Assembly: GCA_964618455.1 (NCBI GenBank)
Contig: CAZUAQ010000084.1
Coordinates: forward strand, 1-16,588
Length of the DNA stretch: 16,588 bases
From: CAZUAQ01 sp964618455
Lineage (GTDB): Bacteria > Planctomycetota > Phycisphaerae > UBA1845 > PWPN01
Direction of reading: 5' to 3'
Shown: piece after piece, positions 1 to 7,431 of the stretch
Position numbering within the stretch: the first letter of the stretch is position 1
Layout of the letters: each line of letters opens with the position of its first letter
Translations under genes and position numbers: made by a program
The notes under the pieces: model-generated
Databases searched by the model: none
What the model was told of the DNA's origin: nothing
What the model saw: the letters and a program-made list of their open reading frames with translations, nothing else

Positions 1-722
1 GCCTCCTGTCGGTCACCGACGCGGTCAAGGCGTTCGGCGCCATGCGCGCGGTCGGCGCGGTCATTGTCAACCCCGACGAGGCCGCCGTGGAGCGCGCCAG
101 CCTACAGGCGCTGGGCGCGGAGATCTTCGACGACCGCGTGCACGACGAAGCCTACAAGAACAAGGTCGGCGAGGCGGGCTGGTTCGACGTCCATCGCACC
201 GCGCACGAACTCGGCATCTACACCAACGCCACCATGCTTTACGGCCACGTCGAGCGGCCGGAAGAACGCATCACGCACATGGTCAAGCTGCGCGCGCACC
301 AGGACGCGTCGCTGGCCGAGCGGAAGGCGGCGTTCAACTGTTTCATTCCGTTGTCGTTCATCCCCGATGAGTCCGAGTTGGAGCATCTGCCCGGGCCGAC
401 CGGTCTTGACGATCTCAAGACGCTGGCCATTTCCCGGCTGATGCTGGACAACGTACCGCACATCAAGGCATTCTGGATCATGCAGACGCCGAAGCTCTCG
501 CAGGTCAGCCTGAACTGGGGCGTGAACGATCTGGACGGAACTGTGGTGTACTACGACATCACCAAGCGTGAGGGGGACGGTACGACGCACCAGGAACTGA
601 CCGTCGATCGCTTGAAGCGTTTGATCCTCGAAGCCGGGGGCGAGCCGGTCGAGCGCGACACCCTCTATCGGCCGGTCGTTCGCGAAAACGGATCGTGGCG
701 CGTGGAATCACCCTCATCGTAA
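1..722 (+). CDS. mqnE: Aminofutalosine synthase MqnE, 5'-truncated by the window edge
   Basis: MqnE is the radical-SAM enzyme that joins 3-[(1-carboxyvinyl)oxy]benzoate to SAM to make aminofutalosine in the futalosine pathway to menaquinone. The frame is open from base 3, so the N-terminal part, including the CxxxCxxC cluster motif, lies outside the window. About 239 C-terminal residues remain, against a family length of roughly 360-390. Recognisable family segments are VHRTAHELGIYTNATMLYGH, FNCFIPLSF, the run LAISRLMLDNVPHIKAFWIM, NDLDGTVV and the C-terminal EAGGEPVERDTLYRPVV. The LMLDN/DLDGTVV pattern and the PVERDTLY ending fit MqnE better than the related cyclase MqnC. The stretch before the second helix reads QALGAEIFDDRV, where homologues usually have PGGGAEIF, so that loop is altered. 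The gene converges on the GH38 gene with 21 bp between stop codons, and I see no intrinsic terminator in the gap. Confidence 0.87.
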   Translation, partial: LLSVTDAVKAFGAMRAVGAVIVNPDEAAVERASLQALGAEIFDDRVHDEAYKNKVGEAGWFDVHRTAHELGIYTNATMLYGHVERPEERITHMVKLRAHQDASLAERKAAFNCFIPLSFIPDESELEHLPGPTGLDDLKTLAISRLMLDNVPHIKAFWIMQTPKLSQVSLNWGVNDLDGTVVYYDITKREGDGTTHQELTVDRLKRLILEAGGEPVERDTLYRPVVRENGSWRVESPSS

Positions 723-743
723 CCGTTCTGCACCGTGTCCGGC

Positions 744-3659
744 TCATTGCATCCCGTCGGCTTCCGGGTTCACGCGTAACGTAGTCATGCCGTGCTTGCG
801 CAGGCCGACTTCGATGACGCTGCGGTCCTCGTCGCACTCGACGGCAAGTTCCCGCAGCGCGCGTTCGGCGGGGTCGCATTCGAAAGCCTGCCGCGCCGCC
901 ATCTTCAGCGAGATCCGCGCGGTCGCATCCCCCACGCCCACTTCCTGCACACGAAGAATCACACCACGTTCGTCATCCGCTTGTTTGAGCGTTTCCACTT
1001 TCACGTGTTCCGGGGCGATGGCCGCATATGAGATCGGTTCCGGCAACGGAGCATCCGACTTACGAACGCGTTGCACGGCCAACAAGGGTTGGGCGAAACC
1101 GTCGCCGAATCGCTCCGCCCGCACGGGATCCATCGCGCCGTCATACGCCATGATTCGGTAGCGGAACGTCATCTTGCCGCCCTGCTGCCAGCGGTAGTTG
1201 GTGAACCACGTGTTGGTCATGATGTGCGAGAAGATGTGCCCGTTCGGCATGTCCAACTCCTCTCGCCAACATTCGGGCCACAAGTCGCCGAGAACGACGA
1301 GCGGCGCTTCGCGCGTCGCCCACAGCACGCCTCCGTTCGCGTCATTCAGATCCACCCAATGCTCGATCGAGTAGAAGTCGGTGGCAGAATACTTCAACTG
1401 TTCCTCGCCCGGGGCCATCGAAACCCAGGGGATCTCCATGCGCACGCGCGGGTTTTCCATGGCGAAGGGGAACCCGAAGTAGATCTGCTCGACGGTCTCG
1501 TCGGCGATTTTATCGAGCTTGTTTTCGATATCGATCACGTCGAGATCGGCGTACACGCGGATGTGCTGCTTGAGCGATCGCAAGGCGTCGCCCGTCGTGG
1601 TGACGATCCACTCCTCGTATACGGACCCGACGTGATGCTCGATCTCGGTCGTCGGTTCCGCCGGAGTGACCTGTTCCCACGAGGGCATGCGCTTTTCCGT
1701 CAAGCGGACGGGCGAGACGTTCTCGCGCGGTCCGCCGCGCTGCATCAGATAGGCATTGAACGTGAATCGCGCCTCGGGATCGACCAGCGACCGCCCGCTC
1801 GCGCGATGGAGCACGTCCTTCACGTAGCCCGTTTCGGCATCCAGCTTGACGGTATAGCGCGATTCTCGTTTCTCCGCCTGCGGGATTTCGCCTTCAACGA
1901 TCTCGTAATGCGCCCAGCCCACGGGCGGAACGTCACGCGCGATGAACGTGGTGCCGTCCTGCAAAGCCGCGCGTTCGCCGTTCGGACCGATCAGATGATT
2001 CGGTCCGTCCTTTACGGTCGCGGGGAGATGCACGACGTCGGTGCGTTCCCATGTCGTGGGATTGAACACACTGATGTACTCTCTCGCATCTCGTCCGTCG
2101 GCATGACGGTCCGCCAGTTGCACCTTGATGGTGAAGGCATCGCGCATCACTTCCTGCATGTCGGCGATCCAATCGGCGTAGCCTCGCTTGGCGGCCCATT
2201 GGCGCTCCACCTGCGAAGGGTCCTCCTTGTACCATCGCCACGCCGCGCCCCACGTGTGCTCGCAGTACAACAGAACGTTGCGATAGAGATGTTCGATGCG
2301 TACCCCCTGTGGAAGCCGAAGATCCGGCGTGTCCAGGAGATCGAAGGCGAGGGCGAGCCCTTTGTACTCGTCCTGGACGACGCGCGTGATCCCGGTCGGT
2401 TCCGCCGACGATGCCGCGCCGTCGGCCCACCAGTCGGGAATGTCGCCGCGATAAGTGGGGATCGGTCGTCCGTCGCGCAGCAGGGCGTGATAGAACTCCC
2501 GACTGGTCGCGAGTCGCAGCTTCGGATACGCCCAACGCGCGTTCCAATAGTCTACCCAGTCGCACACGCTCGCCGCCGCATCGTAGTTGTCGCCGCCCAT
2601 GCGAAGCTGCAGAACATCGCGTTCGTAGCCGTTGGCCTTCGCCCGTTGAAGATGGTTTCGGAGATAATCGTGCAGCACCGTCTGCGTCTCGGCGTCGACG
2701 TCCGCCGCGCCGCCTTCGGGATAGGCCCGGCGGAGGAAGTTCGCCTCACGGTAGCTGTCGGTGTACCAGACGATGACGCTGCTTCCGTCGGGAGCCTCCC
2801 ACCGGAACGGACGCGGCACGGCCCCTTCGCGGTACCAGAGGAAGCCACCGCGAATGCTGTTGGCCCGCAGGTTCGCGAACGTCATGCCCATCTGCGACCA
2901 CAGCATCGGCATGGCCCAGGTGTAGCCCGGCACGTCGTTCAGCATGGCGGTGTCGATGCGAAGGTCATGCTTTTCCGCGATGCGCCCCGCCAGGTTCATC
3001 GACCTTGCCAGGGCCTCCGAGCCGCACAACTCCGTCAGCAGGTTCGCCCATCCCCCGGTCAGTTCCACGCGGCCGTCGCGGATCAGCTTGACCAGCCGCT
3101 CGACCTGGTCCGGGTGACGCTTCTTGAAGTTCTCGAACAGCGCCGTGCCCTCGATCGTCCAGCGGAAGCGCGAGGCGTCGTCGCGGTCCGCCGTCTGCTC
3201 GCACAGCGCGATCACGCCCTTCAGGTTTTCCGCCTGTTGCGTCCAGACCACCTCCGGGACATCGGTGAAGCCGATGTCCAGATGCGTGTGCGGAACGATG
3301 TAGATCTCCCACCGCCGCTCGGGCTTGAGCGTTACTGTGCCTTTCAGGCCCGAGGGCTCGAGGGCGATCGTGAACTTCGTTGGTGTTGCGCAATCCGGGA
3401 CCGGCACGACCAGCCGGTGCATCCACCGTGACAGGTCGCCCGAATCGAGTTCGGAAGCGTGGTCGTCACCGCGCACGTGAATCGTCGCGCCGTCGCCCAA
3501 GGCATCTTCGCTCACGTCCACGAGAATCGCGCGGGCGAGTTGATCCTCGTGCCGGATGTAAAATGGTGTCGCTTCGAGCTTCAGCTCGTCGGCACCAAGC
3601 GTTGTCGCGAATAGGCCGATGACGTACAGAACGCAGATGACTCTGCATGAAGTGGGCAT
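744..3659 (-). CDS. Exported glycoside hydrolase family 38 (alpha-mannosidase-like) enzyme
   Basis: The 971-residue protein probably hydrolyses alpha-mannosides or related glycans outside the cytoplasm. The N-terminal GH38 catalytic domain is shown by VPHTHLDIGFTD (H126 and D128 in the H-x-D zinc pair), by NDVPGYTW around residue 242, whose Asp matches the family nucleophile/zinc ligand, and by EHTWGAAWRW (H468), a likely further zinc ligand. A long beta-rich C-terminal half follows, as in other GH38 enzymes. The start is the ATG at 3659: a GGAGG lies 7 nt upstream and the first residues form a signal peptide (MPTSCRVICVLYVIGLFATT, cleavage near LG-AD). An in-frame ATG at 3785 would bury that signal in a 42-residue extension, so it was rejected. 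The substrate cannot be read from sequence; mannosylglycerate hydrolase-like activity is an alternative. The promoter region holds paired palindromes (separate entry). Family assignment is strong, exact activity is not. Confidence 0.87.
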   Translation of the reverse strand: MPTSCRVICVLYVIGLFATTLGADELKLEATPFYIRHEDQLARAILVDVSEDALGDGATIHVRGDDHASELDSGDLSRWMHRLVVPVPDCATPTKFTIALEPSGLKGTVTLKPERRWEIYIVPHTHLDIGFTDVPEVVWTQQAENLKGVIALCEQTADRDDASRFRWTIEGTALFENFKKRHPDQVERLVKLIRDGRVELTGGWANLLTELCGSEALARSMNLAGRIAEKHDLRIDTAMLNDVPGYTWAMPMLWSQMGMTFANLRANSIRGGFLWYREGAVPRPFRWEAPDGSSVIVWYTDSYREANFLRRAYPEGGAADVDAETQTVLHDYLRNHLQRAKANGYERDVLQLRMGGDNYDAAASVCDWVDYWNARWAYPKLRLATSREFYHALLRDGRPIPTYRGDIPDWWADGAASSAEPTGITRVVQDEYKGLALAFDLLDTPDLRLPQGVRIEHLYRNVLLYCEHTWGAAWRWYKEDPSQVERQWAAKRGYADWIADMQEVMRDAFTIKVQLADRHADGRDAREYISVFNPTTWERTDVVHLPATVKDGPNHLIGPNGERAALQDGTTFIARDVPPVGWAHYEIVEGEIPQAEKRESRYTVKLDAETGYVKDVLHRASGRSLVDPEARFTFNAYLMQRGGPRENVSPVRLTEKRMPSWEQVTPAEPTTEIEHHVGSVYEEWIVTTTGDALRSLKQHIRVYADLDVIDIENKLDKIADETVEQIYFGFPFAMENPRVRMEIPWVSMAPGEEQLKYSATDFYSIEHWVDLNDANGGVLWATREAPLVVLGDLWPECWREELDMPNGHIFSHIMTNTWFTNYRWQQGGKMTFRYRIMAYDGAMDPVRAERFGDGFAQPLLAVQRVRKSDAPLPEPISYAAIAPEHVKVETLKQADDERGVILRVQEVGVGDATARISLKMAARQAFECDPAERALRELAVECDEDRSVIEVGLRKHGMTTLRVNPEADGMQ

Positions 3660-3666
3660 CGGAAAG

Positions 3667-3671
3667 CCTCC
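3667..3671 (-). promoter_or_regulatory. Shine-Dalgarno site of the GH38 gene
   Basis: On the minus strand this reads GGAGG, 7 nt before the ATG at 3659. It decides the start in favour of the signal-peptide methionine over the upstream in-frame ATGs at 3680 and 3785. Confidence 0.8.
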
Positions 3672-3720
3672 GGGATGCATCGCCAGCTCGGGTCCGGAAC
3701 GGCGGAAGGTGAAGAGGTGG

Positions 3721-3764
3721 GGGAATTGTACCCTCTTGCGGCTGCCGGATTGGGAACAATTCCC
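3721..3764 (-). promoter_or_regulatory. GH38 promoter region with two near-identical palindromes
   Basis: On the plus strand, 3752-3764 reads GGGAACAATTCCC, a palindrome with a 3-nt centre. Read on the minus strand, 3721-3733 is GGGTACAATTCCC, which differs at one base. The centres (3758 and 3727) are 31 bp apart, about three helical turns, so a dimeric regulator could bind both on one DNA face. The minus-strand TACAAT inside the downstream copy (3725-3730) resembles a -10 box, which would give a 5' leader of roughly 60 nt. No good -35 box sits 16-18 nt upstream of it, so activation by a bound regulator, or another sigma factor, is possible. The palindromes are observed; the regulatory role is inferred. 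Confidence 0.5.
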
Positions 3765-3852
3765 CACAACGCCCAGAACCACCACGTGCGCAGTGTAACC
3801 GGCCAGCCCCTCAAATGCCCTTTATGGCAGCGCCGACCGATCTTTCATGGAA

Positions 3853-4047
3853 TTATCCGGACGGCCAATATGTTTTCCGGGCAGTGGCACACCGTCTGCT
3901 CTACCTCATGGTGTCGCAATGAAGGCGGCCTCGGATTTCCGACGACATCCCCTGCTTCGGCGGGGCGGAACACGAGGCTTGCGACATCGGGTCTCCTCCT
4001 GACGGTCTTCCCATACACCGCGCCTTGAGCAAGGCCGTCCTCGATGA
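3853..4047 (+). ncRNA. ssrS: Probable 6S RNA
   Basis: 6S RNA binds the housekeeping RNA polymerase holoenzyme by imitating an open promoter. This stretch folds into the 6S layout. The closing stem pairs 3859-3866 with 4033-4040 (GGACGGCC/GGCCGTCC), with possible outer pairing 3853-3857/4043-4047 and short inner helices 3880-3882/4022-4024 and 3884-3886/4016-4018. The stem 3891-3896/4001-4006 then opens into a large central bubble (3897-3911 and 3987-4000). The terminal arm has an 8-bp stem 3912-3919/3979-3986 (TGTCGCAA/TTGCGACA), a 6-bp stem 3928-3933/3973-3978, and a C-rich hairpin with a UUCG loop at 3950-3965. Length (about 195 nt) and bubble position match the E. coli molecule (184 nt). 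The following genes are rarA and fau; 6S is linked to ygfA/fau in gammaproteobacteria and lies near rarA in Bacillus. Ends are estimated from pairing. No canonical promoter was found. Confidence 0.8.
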
Positions 4048-4064
4048 CGGCCTTGCTCATTTTT
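4027..4064 (+). terminator. Intrinsic terminator of the 6S RNA transcript
   Basis: A perfect 13-bp stem (GAGCAAGGCCGTC, 4027-4039, with its complement at 4046-4058) has a 6-nt loop and is followed by ATTTTTAC. The T-run is on the plus strand only, so it ends a rightward transcript, and the only candidate upstream is the 6S RNA. The left arm overlaps the strand that forms the 6S closing stem (4033-4040). Confidence 0.85.
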
Positions 4065-4179
4065 ACGGACGCTGTGACACCGCGATGGCCCGCCTTGCCG
4101 CCGGCGTGAGAAGACGCGGCCAGAGAAGCTCACTCTGATTTCATTGATGCGGTCACACTCTCTCTTTAGAATGCGAAGG

Positions 4180-4209
4180 ATGAATGTGGTCCGGGTGCTT
4201 GTGCCATGA
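4180..4209 (+). other. Possible leader peptide (9 codons) overlapping the rarA start
   Basis: ATG at 4180 opens a tiny frame, MNVVRVLVP, whose TGA stop (4207-4209) overlaps the rarA ATG (4206) in an ATGA arrangement. GAAGGA at 4175-4180 could also serve a GTG start at 4186 in the same frame, giving a 7-residue peptide. rarA itself has no convincing Shine-Dalgarno site, so coupling to this frame would explain its initiation. This could equally be chance. Confidence 0.3.
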
Positions 4210-5561
4210 GTCTTTTTGCCCAACAACGGCAGGATGCGTTCGCCGGAGTTCAACCTCTGCCAGTCCGGATGCGTCCTTCCACACTCGATGAGTTCGTGGG
4301 ACAGACGCACTTCGTCGGCGAAGGCAAACTCCTTCGCCGCCTGCTCACCGCCGACCGGTTAAGCAGTGCCATCTTCTATGGCCCGCCGGGGACGGGGAAG
4401 ACGACGCTCGCCCATGTGATCGCCCAACTCACCCAGGCCGCCTTTGTCGAAGCCAACGCCGCCGCCGTGGGTGTGAAAGAGATCCGCGACATTCTGCACA
4501 AGGCGCAGGATCGCCTGGCGGCTTCGAAACAGCGAACGCTGCTCTTTCTTGATGAGATCCACCGTTTCAACCGCGCGCAGCAGGACGTCTTGCTGAGCGA
4601 TGTCGAGAACGGCCTGATCCTGCTGATCGGCGCGACGACGGAGAACCCGTTCTTCAGCGTCAACGCGCCGCTTGTGTCGCGCAGCCAGATTTTCCAGTTC
4701 GAGCCGCTTGACGAGGATGACATTCGCAGCCTGATGCAACGCGCCTTGGCTTCCGAAAAGGGGCTTGGGTCGCACCAGGCTCAGATCACGGATGAGGCGC
4801 TCGATCATCTGGCGCGAACCTGCGATGGGGATGCCCGCCGGGCGCTCCTGGCGCTGGAAGTGGCGGTGCTGTCGCACGTGCAGGATGATGGAGGATCGGG
4901 GCAGGTCACCATCGACCTCGCCGTGGCGGAGGAGTCCATCCAGCGCAAGGCCATCGTCTATGACGGCACGGGCGACGAGCACTACGACGCCGCCAGCGCG
5001 CTGATCAAGAGCATGCGGGGGAGCGATCCGGACGCGGCAGTCTACTGGCTGGCCCGGATGCTCGAAGCGGGGGAAGATCCCCGGTTTATCGCGCGGCGGG
5101 TAACGATCTGCGCGGCCGAGGACGTGGGGAATGCCGATCCTCAGGCGTTGGTGGTGGCCAACGCGGCGGCACAGGTCACGCTGCTGGTGGGCATGCCGGA
5201 ATGCCAGTTACCGCTGAGCCAGGCGGTGATTTACGTGGCGACGGCCCCGAAATCGAACGCCTCGGCCCTGGCGATCTGGTCCGCCGCCAAAGACGTGCGT
5301 GAGGGGCGGACCGTGCCGGTTCCCAGGCATCTGAGGGACAGTCACTACGGTGGCGCCAAGAAACTGGGGCACGGCGAGGGATACAAGTACGCCCACAACT
5401 ACGATGGGGGTTTTGTGGAGCAGAACTACCTGGGTGTCGATAAAACTTATTACTGTCCGACGGATCGGGGCTACGAGGCCACGATTGCCGATGTTCTCGC
5501 GTCCAGACGCGAGCCTACGATCCGGCAGACGGAGGATGGCGGGAAAGAAGCGGACGCTTGA
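4206..5561 (+). CDS. rarA: Replication-associated recombination protein A (RarA/MgsA), AAA+ ATPase
   Basis: RarA is a clamp-loader-like AAA+ ATPase that acts at stalled replication forks with SSB. The 451-residue length is typical. Visible motifs are RMRPSTLDEFVGQ near the N-terminus, Walker A GPPGTGKT (59-66), Walker B LLFLDEIHRF (D116, E117), sensor 1 IGATTENP (about 141-148), the arginine-finger region APLVSRSQIF (R159) and sensor 2 GDARRALLALE. The C-terminal tetramerisation domain carries KSMRGSDPDAAVYWLARML, RRVTICAAEDVGNADPQAL, GMPECQLPLSQAVIYVATAP and HNYDGGFVEQNYLG, all family hallmarks. The start at 4206 matches the usual N-terminus of the family (MSLF...), although it lacks a clear Shine-Dalgarno site and overlaps a 9-codon upstream frame. 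The next gene, fau, begins 29 nt after the stop, so the two are probably cotranscribed. Confidence 0.96.
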   Translation: MSLFAQQRQDAFAGVQPLPVRMRPSTLDEFVGQTHFVGEGKLLRRLLTADRLSSAIFYGPPGTGKTTLAHVIAQLTQAAFVEANAAAVGVKEIRDILHKAQDRLAASKQRTLLFLDEIHRFNRAQQDVLLSDVENGLILLIGATTENPFFSVNAPLVSRSQIFQFEPLDEDDIRSLMQRALASEKGLGSHQAQITDEALDHLARTCDGDARRALLALEVAVLSHVQDDGGSGQVTIDLAVAEESIQRKAIVYDGTGDEHYDAASALIKSMRGSDPDAAVYWLARMLEAGEDPRFIARRVTICAAEDVGNADPQALVVANAAAQVTLLVGMPECQLPLSQAVIYVATAPKSNASALAIWSAAKDVREGRTVPVPRHLRDSHYGGAKKLGHGEGYKYAHNYDGGFVEQNYLGVDKTYYCPTDRGYEATIADVLASRREPTIRQTEDGGKEADA

Positions 5562-5590
5562 CGGCGTTCGTCCGCCGGGACGAGGGTCCA

Positions 5591-6178
5591 GTGACCAAGA
5601 AAGAACTGCGACAGAACTTACGGGAGACCACGTCTGCCATCTCGCCCGCGGAGATGCATCTGCGGTCGATTCAGGCGTGCCAACTGCTCACCGAGACGCC
5701 GGAATACCGTCAGGCCGAAATCCTGATGGTGTTCCTCTCGCTGCCGACCGAGATGGACACTACGTCCCTGGTGCTCAGTGCGTGGCGAAATCGCATGCGC
5801 GTGCTCGCGCCTCAGGTCAGTTGGGAGCAGCGGCGGATGCTTCCGATCGAGATCCAGTCGCTCTCCGACAACCTCAGCAAGTCACCGCTCGGGGTCCGCG
5901 AGCCCGCCAAGGGCGCGCCGATCCCCGTTTCTCACATTGATATGGTCATCGTGCCCGCTCTGGGCTATGACGAATCCGGCAACCGCATCGGACGGGGCCG
6001 CGGCTTCTACGATCGATTCCTCTCGCATCTCGACTGGCACGGCATCGCATGTGGGCTGGCTTTCGAAGAGCAGGTCGTGGACCACGTGCCGACCAGCGAT
6101 CACGATCGTCCTGTGGACATGCTGGTGACGGACAAGCGTGTCCGCCGATTTGCGAAAGCCGGCCAGGCGGCCACCTGA
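5591..6178 (+). CDS. fau: 5-formyltetrahydrofolate cyclo-ligase
   Basis: The enzyme uses ATP to convert 5-formyltetrahydrofolate to 5,10-methenyltetrahydrofolate, returning an inhibitory folate to the active pool. The 195-residue product shows the family's core: MVFLSLPTEMDT near residue 46, DMVIVPALGYDESGNRIGRG, the nucleotide/phosphate-binding GRGRGFYDRFL (134-144), and the C-terminal VPTSDHDRPVDMLVTD. I chose the GTG at 5591, with GAGGG four nt upstream, because homologues begin with a short KKELR-type helix. A TTG at 5558, overlapping the rarA stop, would add 11 residues and cannot be excluded. In E. coli the orthologous ygfA lies just downstream of 6S RNA. Here rarA sits between them, keeping the same set together. 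Confidence 0.93.
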   Translation: MTKKELRQNLRETTSAISPAEMHLRSIQACQLLTETPEYRQAEILMVFLSLPTEMDTTSLVLSAWRNRMRVLAPQVSWEQRRMLPIEIQSLSDNLSKSPLGVREPAKGAPIPVSHIDMVIVPALGYDESGNRIGRGRGFYDRFLSHLDWHGIACGLAFEEQVVDHVPTSDHDRPVDMLVTDKRVRRFAKAGQAAT

Positions 6179-6192
6179 GCACTCATCACGCC

Positions 6193-6221
6193 GAGACCGC
6201 CCCCTGTTGCGGGTTCTCTTT
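6193..6221 (+). terminator. Weak intrinsic terminator after fau
   Basis: GAGACCGC (6193-6200) can pair with GCGG and TCTC at 6209-6212 and 6215-6218 around a 2-nt bulge and an 8-nt loop, followed by TTT. The stem is imperfect and the T-run short, so this is a modest candidate for ending the rarA-fau transcript. Confidence 0.35.
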
Positions 6222-6230
6222 GCATCTGCC

Positions 6231-6258
6231 TTGCAATCGATTACTCACACGATATCCT
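6231..6258 (+). promoter_or_regulatory. Possible promoter of the L,D-transpeptidase gene
   Basis: TTGCAA (6231-6236) and TATCCT (6253-6258) are separated by 16 bp. Each matches the housekeeping -35/-10 consensus at four of six positions. It lies about 55 nt upstream of the GTG at 6314. The match alone is weak evidence. Confidence 0.3.
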
Positions 6259-6313
6259 TGAATCGGCAGACCGATGCTTTCCGTAATCCTTCCCAAGGCA
6301 AGGAGACCGTCTC

Positions 6314-7396
6314 GTGGCACGTCAACGATGGACTCAGAAACTGTTGTCCCGGCGAATGCTCATCGCGTATGCCGCCGGTGGGATCCTGCTGGTGGTCGTG
6401 CTTTTCGCTCCGAAACGCTCGGATGCCCCGAATGAGACCTTGCTGGCCGGTGAGCGTGAGGTGGCCAACGGTGAAGCACTGGTGAAACTCGACGACGAAA
6501 CCGCCTCGCCGCTCACGAAGGTACTGCCAACGACAGAGAGCGAGACCGCCTCGGAGGCGAACACCGCCACACGCATCCTGGAGGAGCCCGCGCCGGCCCC
6601 CGTGGAAGCGAAGCCCCCCGCCTCGCAGCCTGCTGGAGTGATCGGTATCGCCGAGGCGCAGCAGGCGTTCCAGAAGGGTGTCGAAGCCCAGAAACGCGAG
6701 AATCTTCTCGAAGCACGCACGCTTCTGAACAAGGCGTTGCGGGGCAATCTTCCGGAACATCATGAGCAGTCGGCCCGCAAGGCCCTTCGCGACCTGGCGG
6801 AACGAACGATTTTCTCGAAGGCGATCATTCCCGCCGACCCGATCGTCGAGGATTATGTCGTGAAATGGGGAGACAACCTCGCCAAGATCGCCAAGAAGTT
6901 CAACGTCACCGAGGACTTGCTGGCGGAGATCAACCAGCTTCCGAACAAGGATTTCATCCGCAAGGGCCAGCGACTCAAAGTGGTGCACGGTCCCTTCCAC
7001 GCACAAATCGAAAAGAGCACGCACCGGATGCACCTGTATCTGCAGGAAACGTACGTCGAGACGTTCCGCGTGGCGTTGGGCACGAATGGCGGAACGCCGA
7101 CCGGCAAATGGAAGGTCCGCGATCGGCTGACCAACCCGAGTTGGGTCGATCCCCGTACCGGGCAGCGATGGCACGCCGATGATCCGCAGAATCCCATCGG
7201 GGAATTCTGGATCGGACTCGAGGGCATCGAAGGCCAGGCCGTCGGCCAGTTCGGTTACGGCATTCACGGCACGATCGAGCCGGAAACCATCGGAAGTGAT
7301 GTCTCGCTGGGTTGCGTCCGTCTGGCGGCGGACGATATCGCCCGTGTCTTCCACATGCTTGTCCCGGACGAGTCGATCATCACCATCGTCCGGTGA
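6314..7396 (+). CDS. LysM-containing L,D-transpeptidase (YkuD family), membrane-anchored
   Basis: The protein probably makes meso-diaminopimelate 3-3 cross-links, or attaches proteins, in peptidoglycan in the periplasm. It has 360 residues. A single N-terminal membrane segment (LIAYAAGGILLVVVLFA, about 16-32) is followed by a low-complexity Pro/Ala/Glu linker, then a helical TPR-like stretch (about 110-165; AQQAFQKGVEAQKRENLLEA). A LysM glycan-binding domain (about 180-223; YVVKWGDNLAKIAKKFNVTE) precedes the YkuD catalytic domain (about 228-360). The catalytic signature is HGT at 318-320 and SLGCVRL with the nucleophile C334. The GTG start at 6314 has AGGAG at 6301-6305, 8 nt upstream. The MazG-type gene follows after 46 nt with no terminator visible. 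This gene is consistent with a peptidoglycan-containing planctomycete. Which cross-link or attachment it makes cannot be inferred. Confidence 0.92.
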   Translation: MARQRWTQKLLSRRMLIAYAAGGILLVVVLFAPKRSDAPNETLLAGEREVANGEALVKLDDETASPLTKVLPTTESETASEANTATRILEEPAPAPVEAKPPASQPAGVIGIAEAQQAFQKGVEAQKRENLLEARTLLNKALRGNLPEHHEQSARKALRDLAERTIFSKAIIPADPIVEDYVVKWGDNLAKIAKKFNVTEDLLAEINQLPNKDFIRKGQRLKVVHGPFHAQIEKSTHRMHLYLQETYVETFRVALGTNGGTPTGKWKVRDRLTNPSWVDPRTGQRWHADDPQNPIGEFWIGLEGIEGQAVGQFGYGIHGTIEPETIGSDVSLGCVRLAADDIARVFHMLVPDESIITIVR

Positions 7397-7431
7397 TCGA
7401 ACCTCGTTCCGGCAATTCCTGAACCCCTCAT

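Noticed and set aside
1071..3431. A 786-codon open frame on the plus strand
   Set aside because: It is antisense to the GH38 gene, rich in Arg/His/Val with no recognisable domain, while the minus strand carries conserved catalytic motifs and a good ribosome binding site.
3754..3759. TTGTTC as the -35 box for the GH38 -10-like TACAAT
   Set aside because: The spacing is 23 bp, too long for a normal sigma70 promoter.
3675..4028. A 117-codon plus-strand frame across the 6S region
   Set aside because: It has no family resemblance, it begins inside the GH38 promoter region, and the DNA is better explained by RNA base pairing and a terminator.
5558..5590. Upstream TTG start for fau, overlapping the rarA stop
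   Set aside because: It would add 11 residues not expected from homologues, and the GTG at 5591 has a GAGGG just upstream. Kept as an alternative only.
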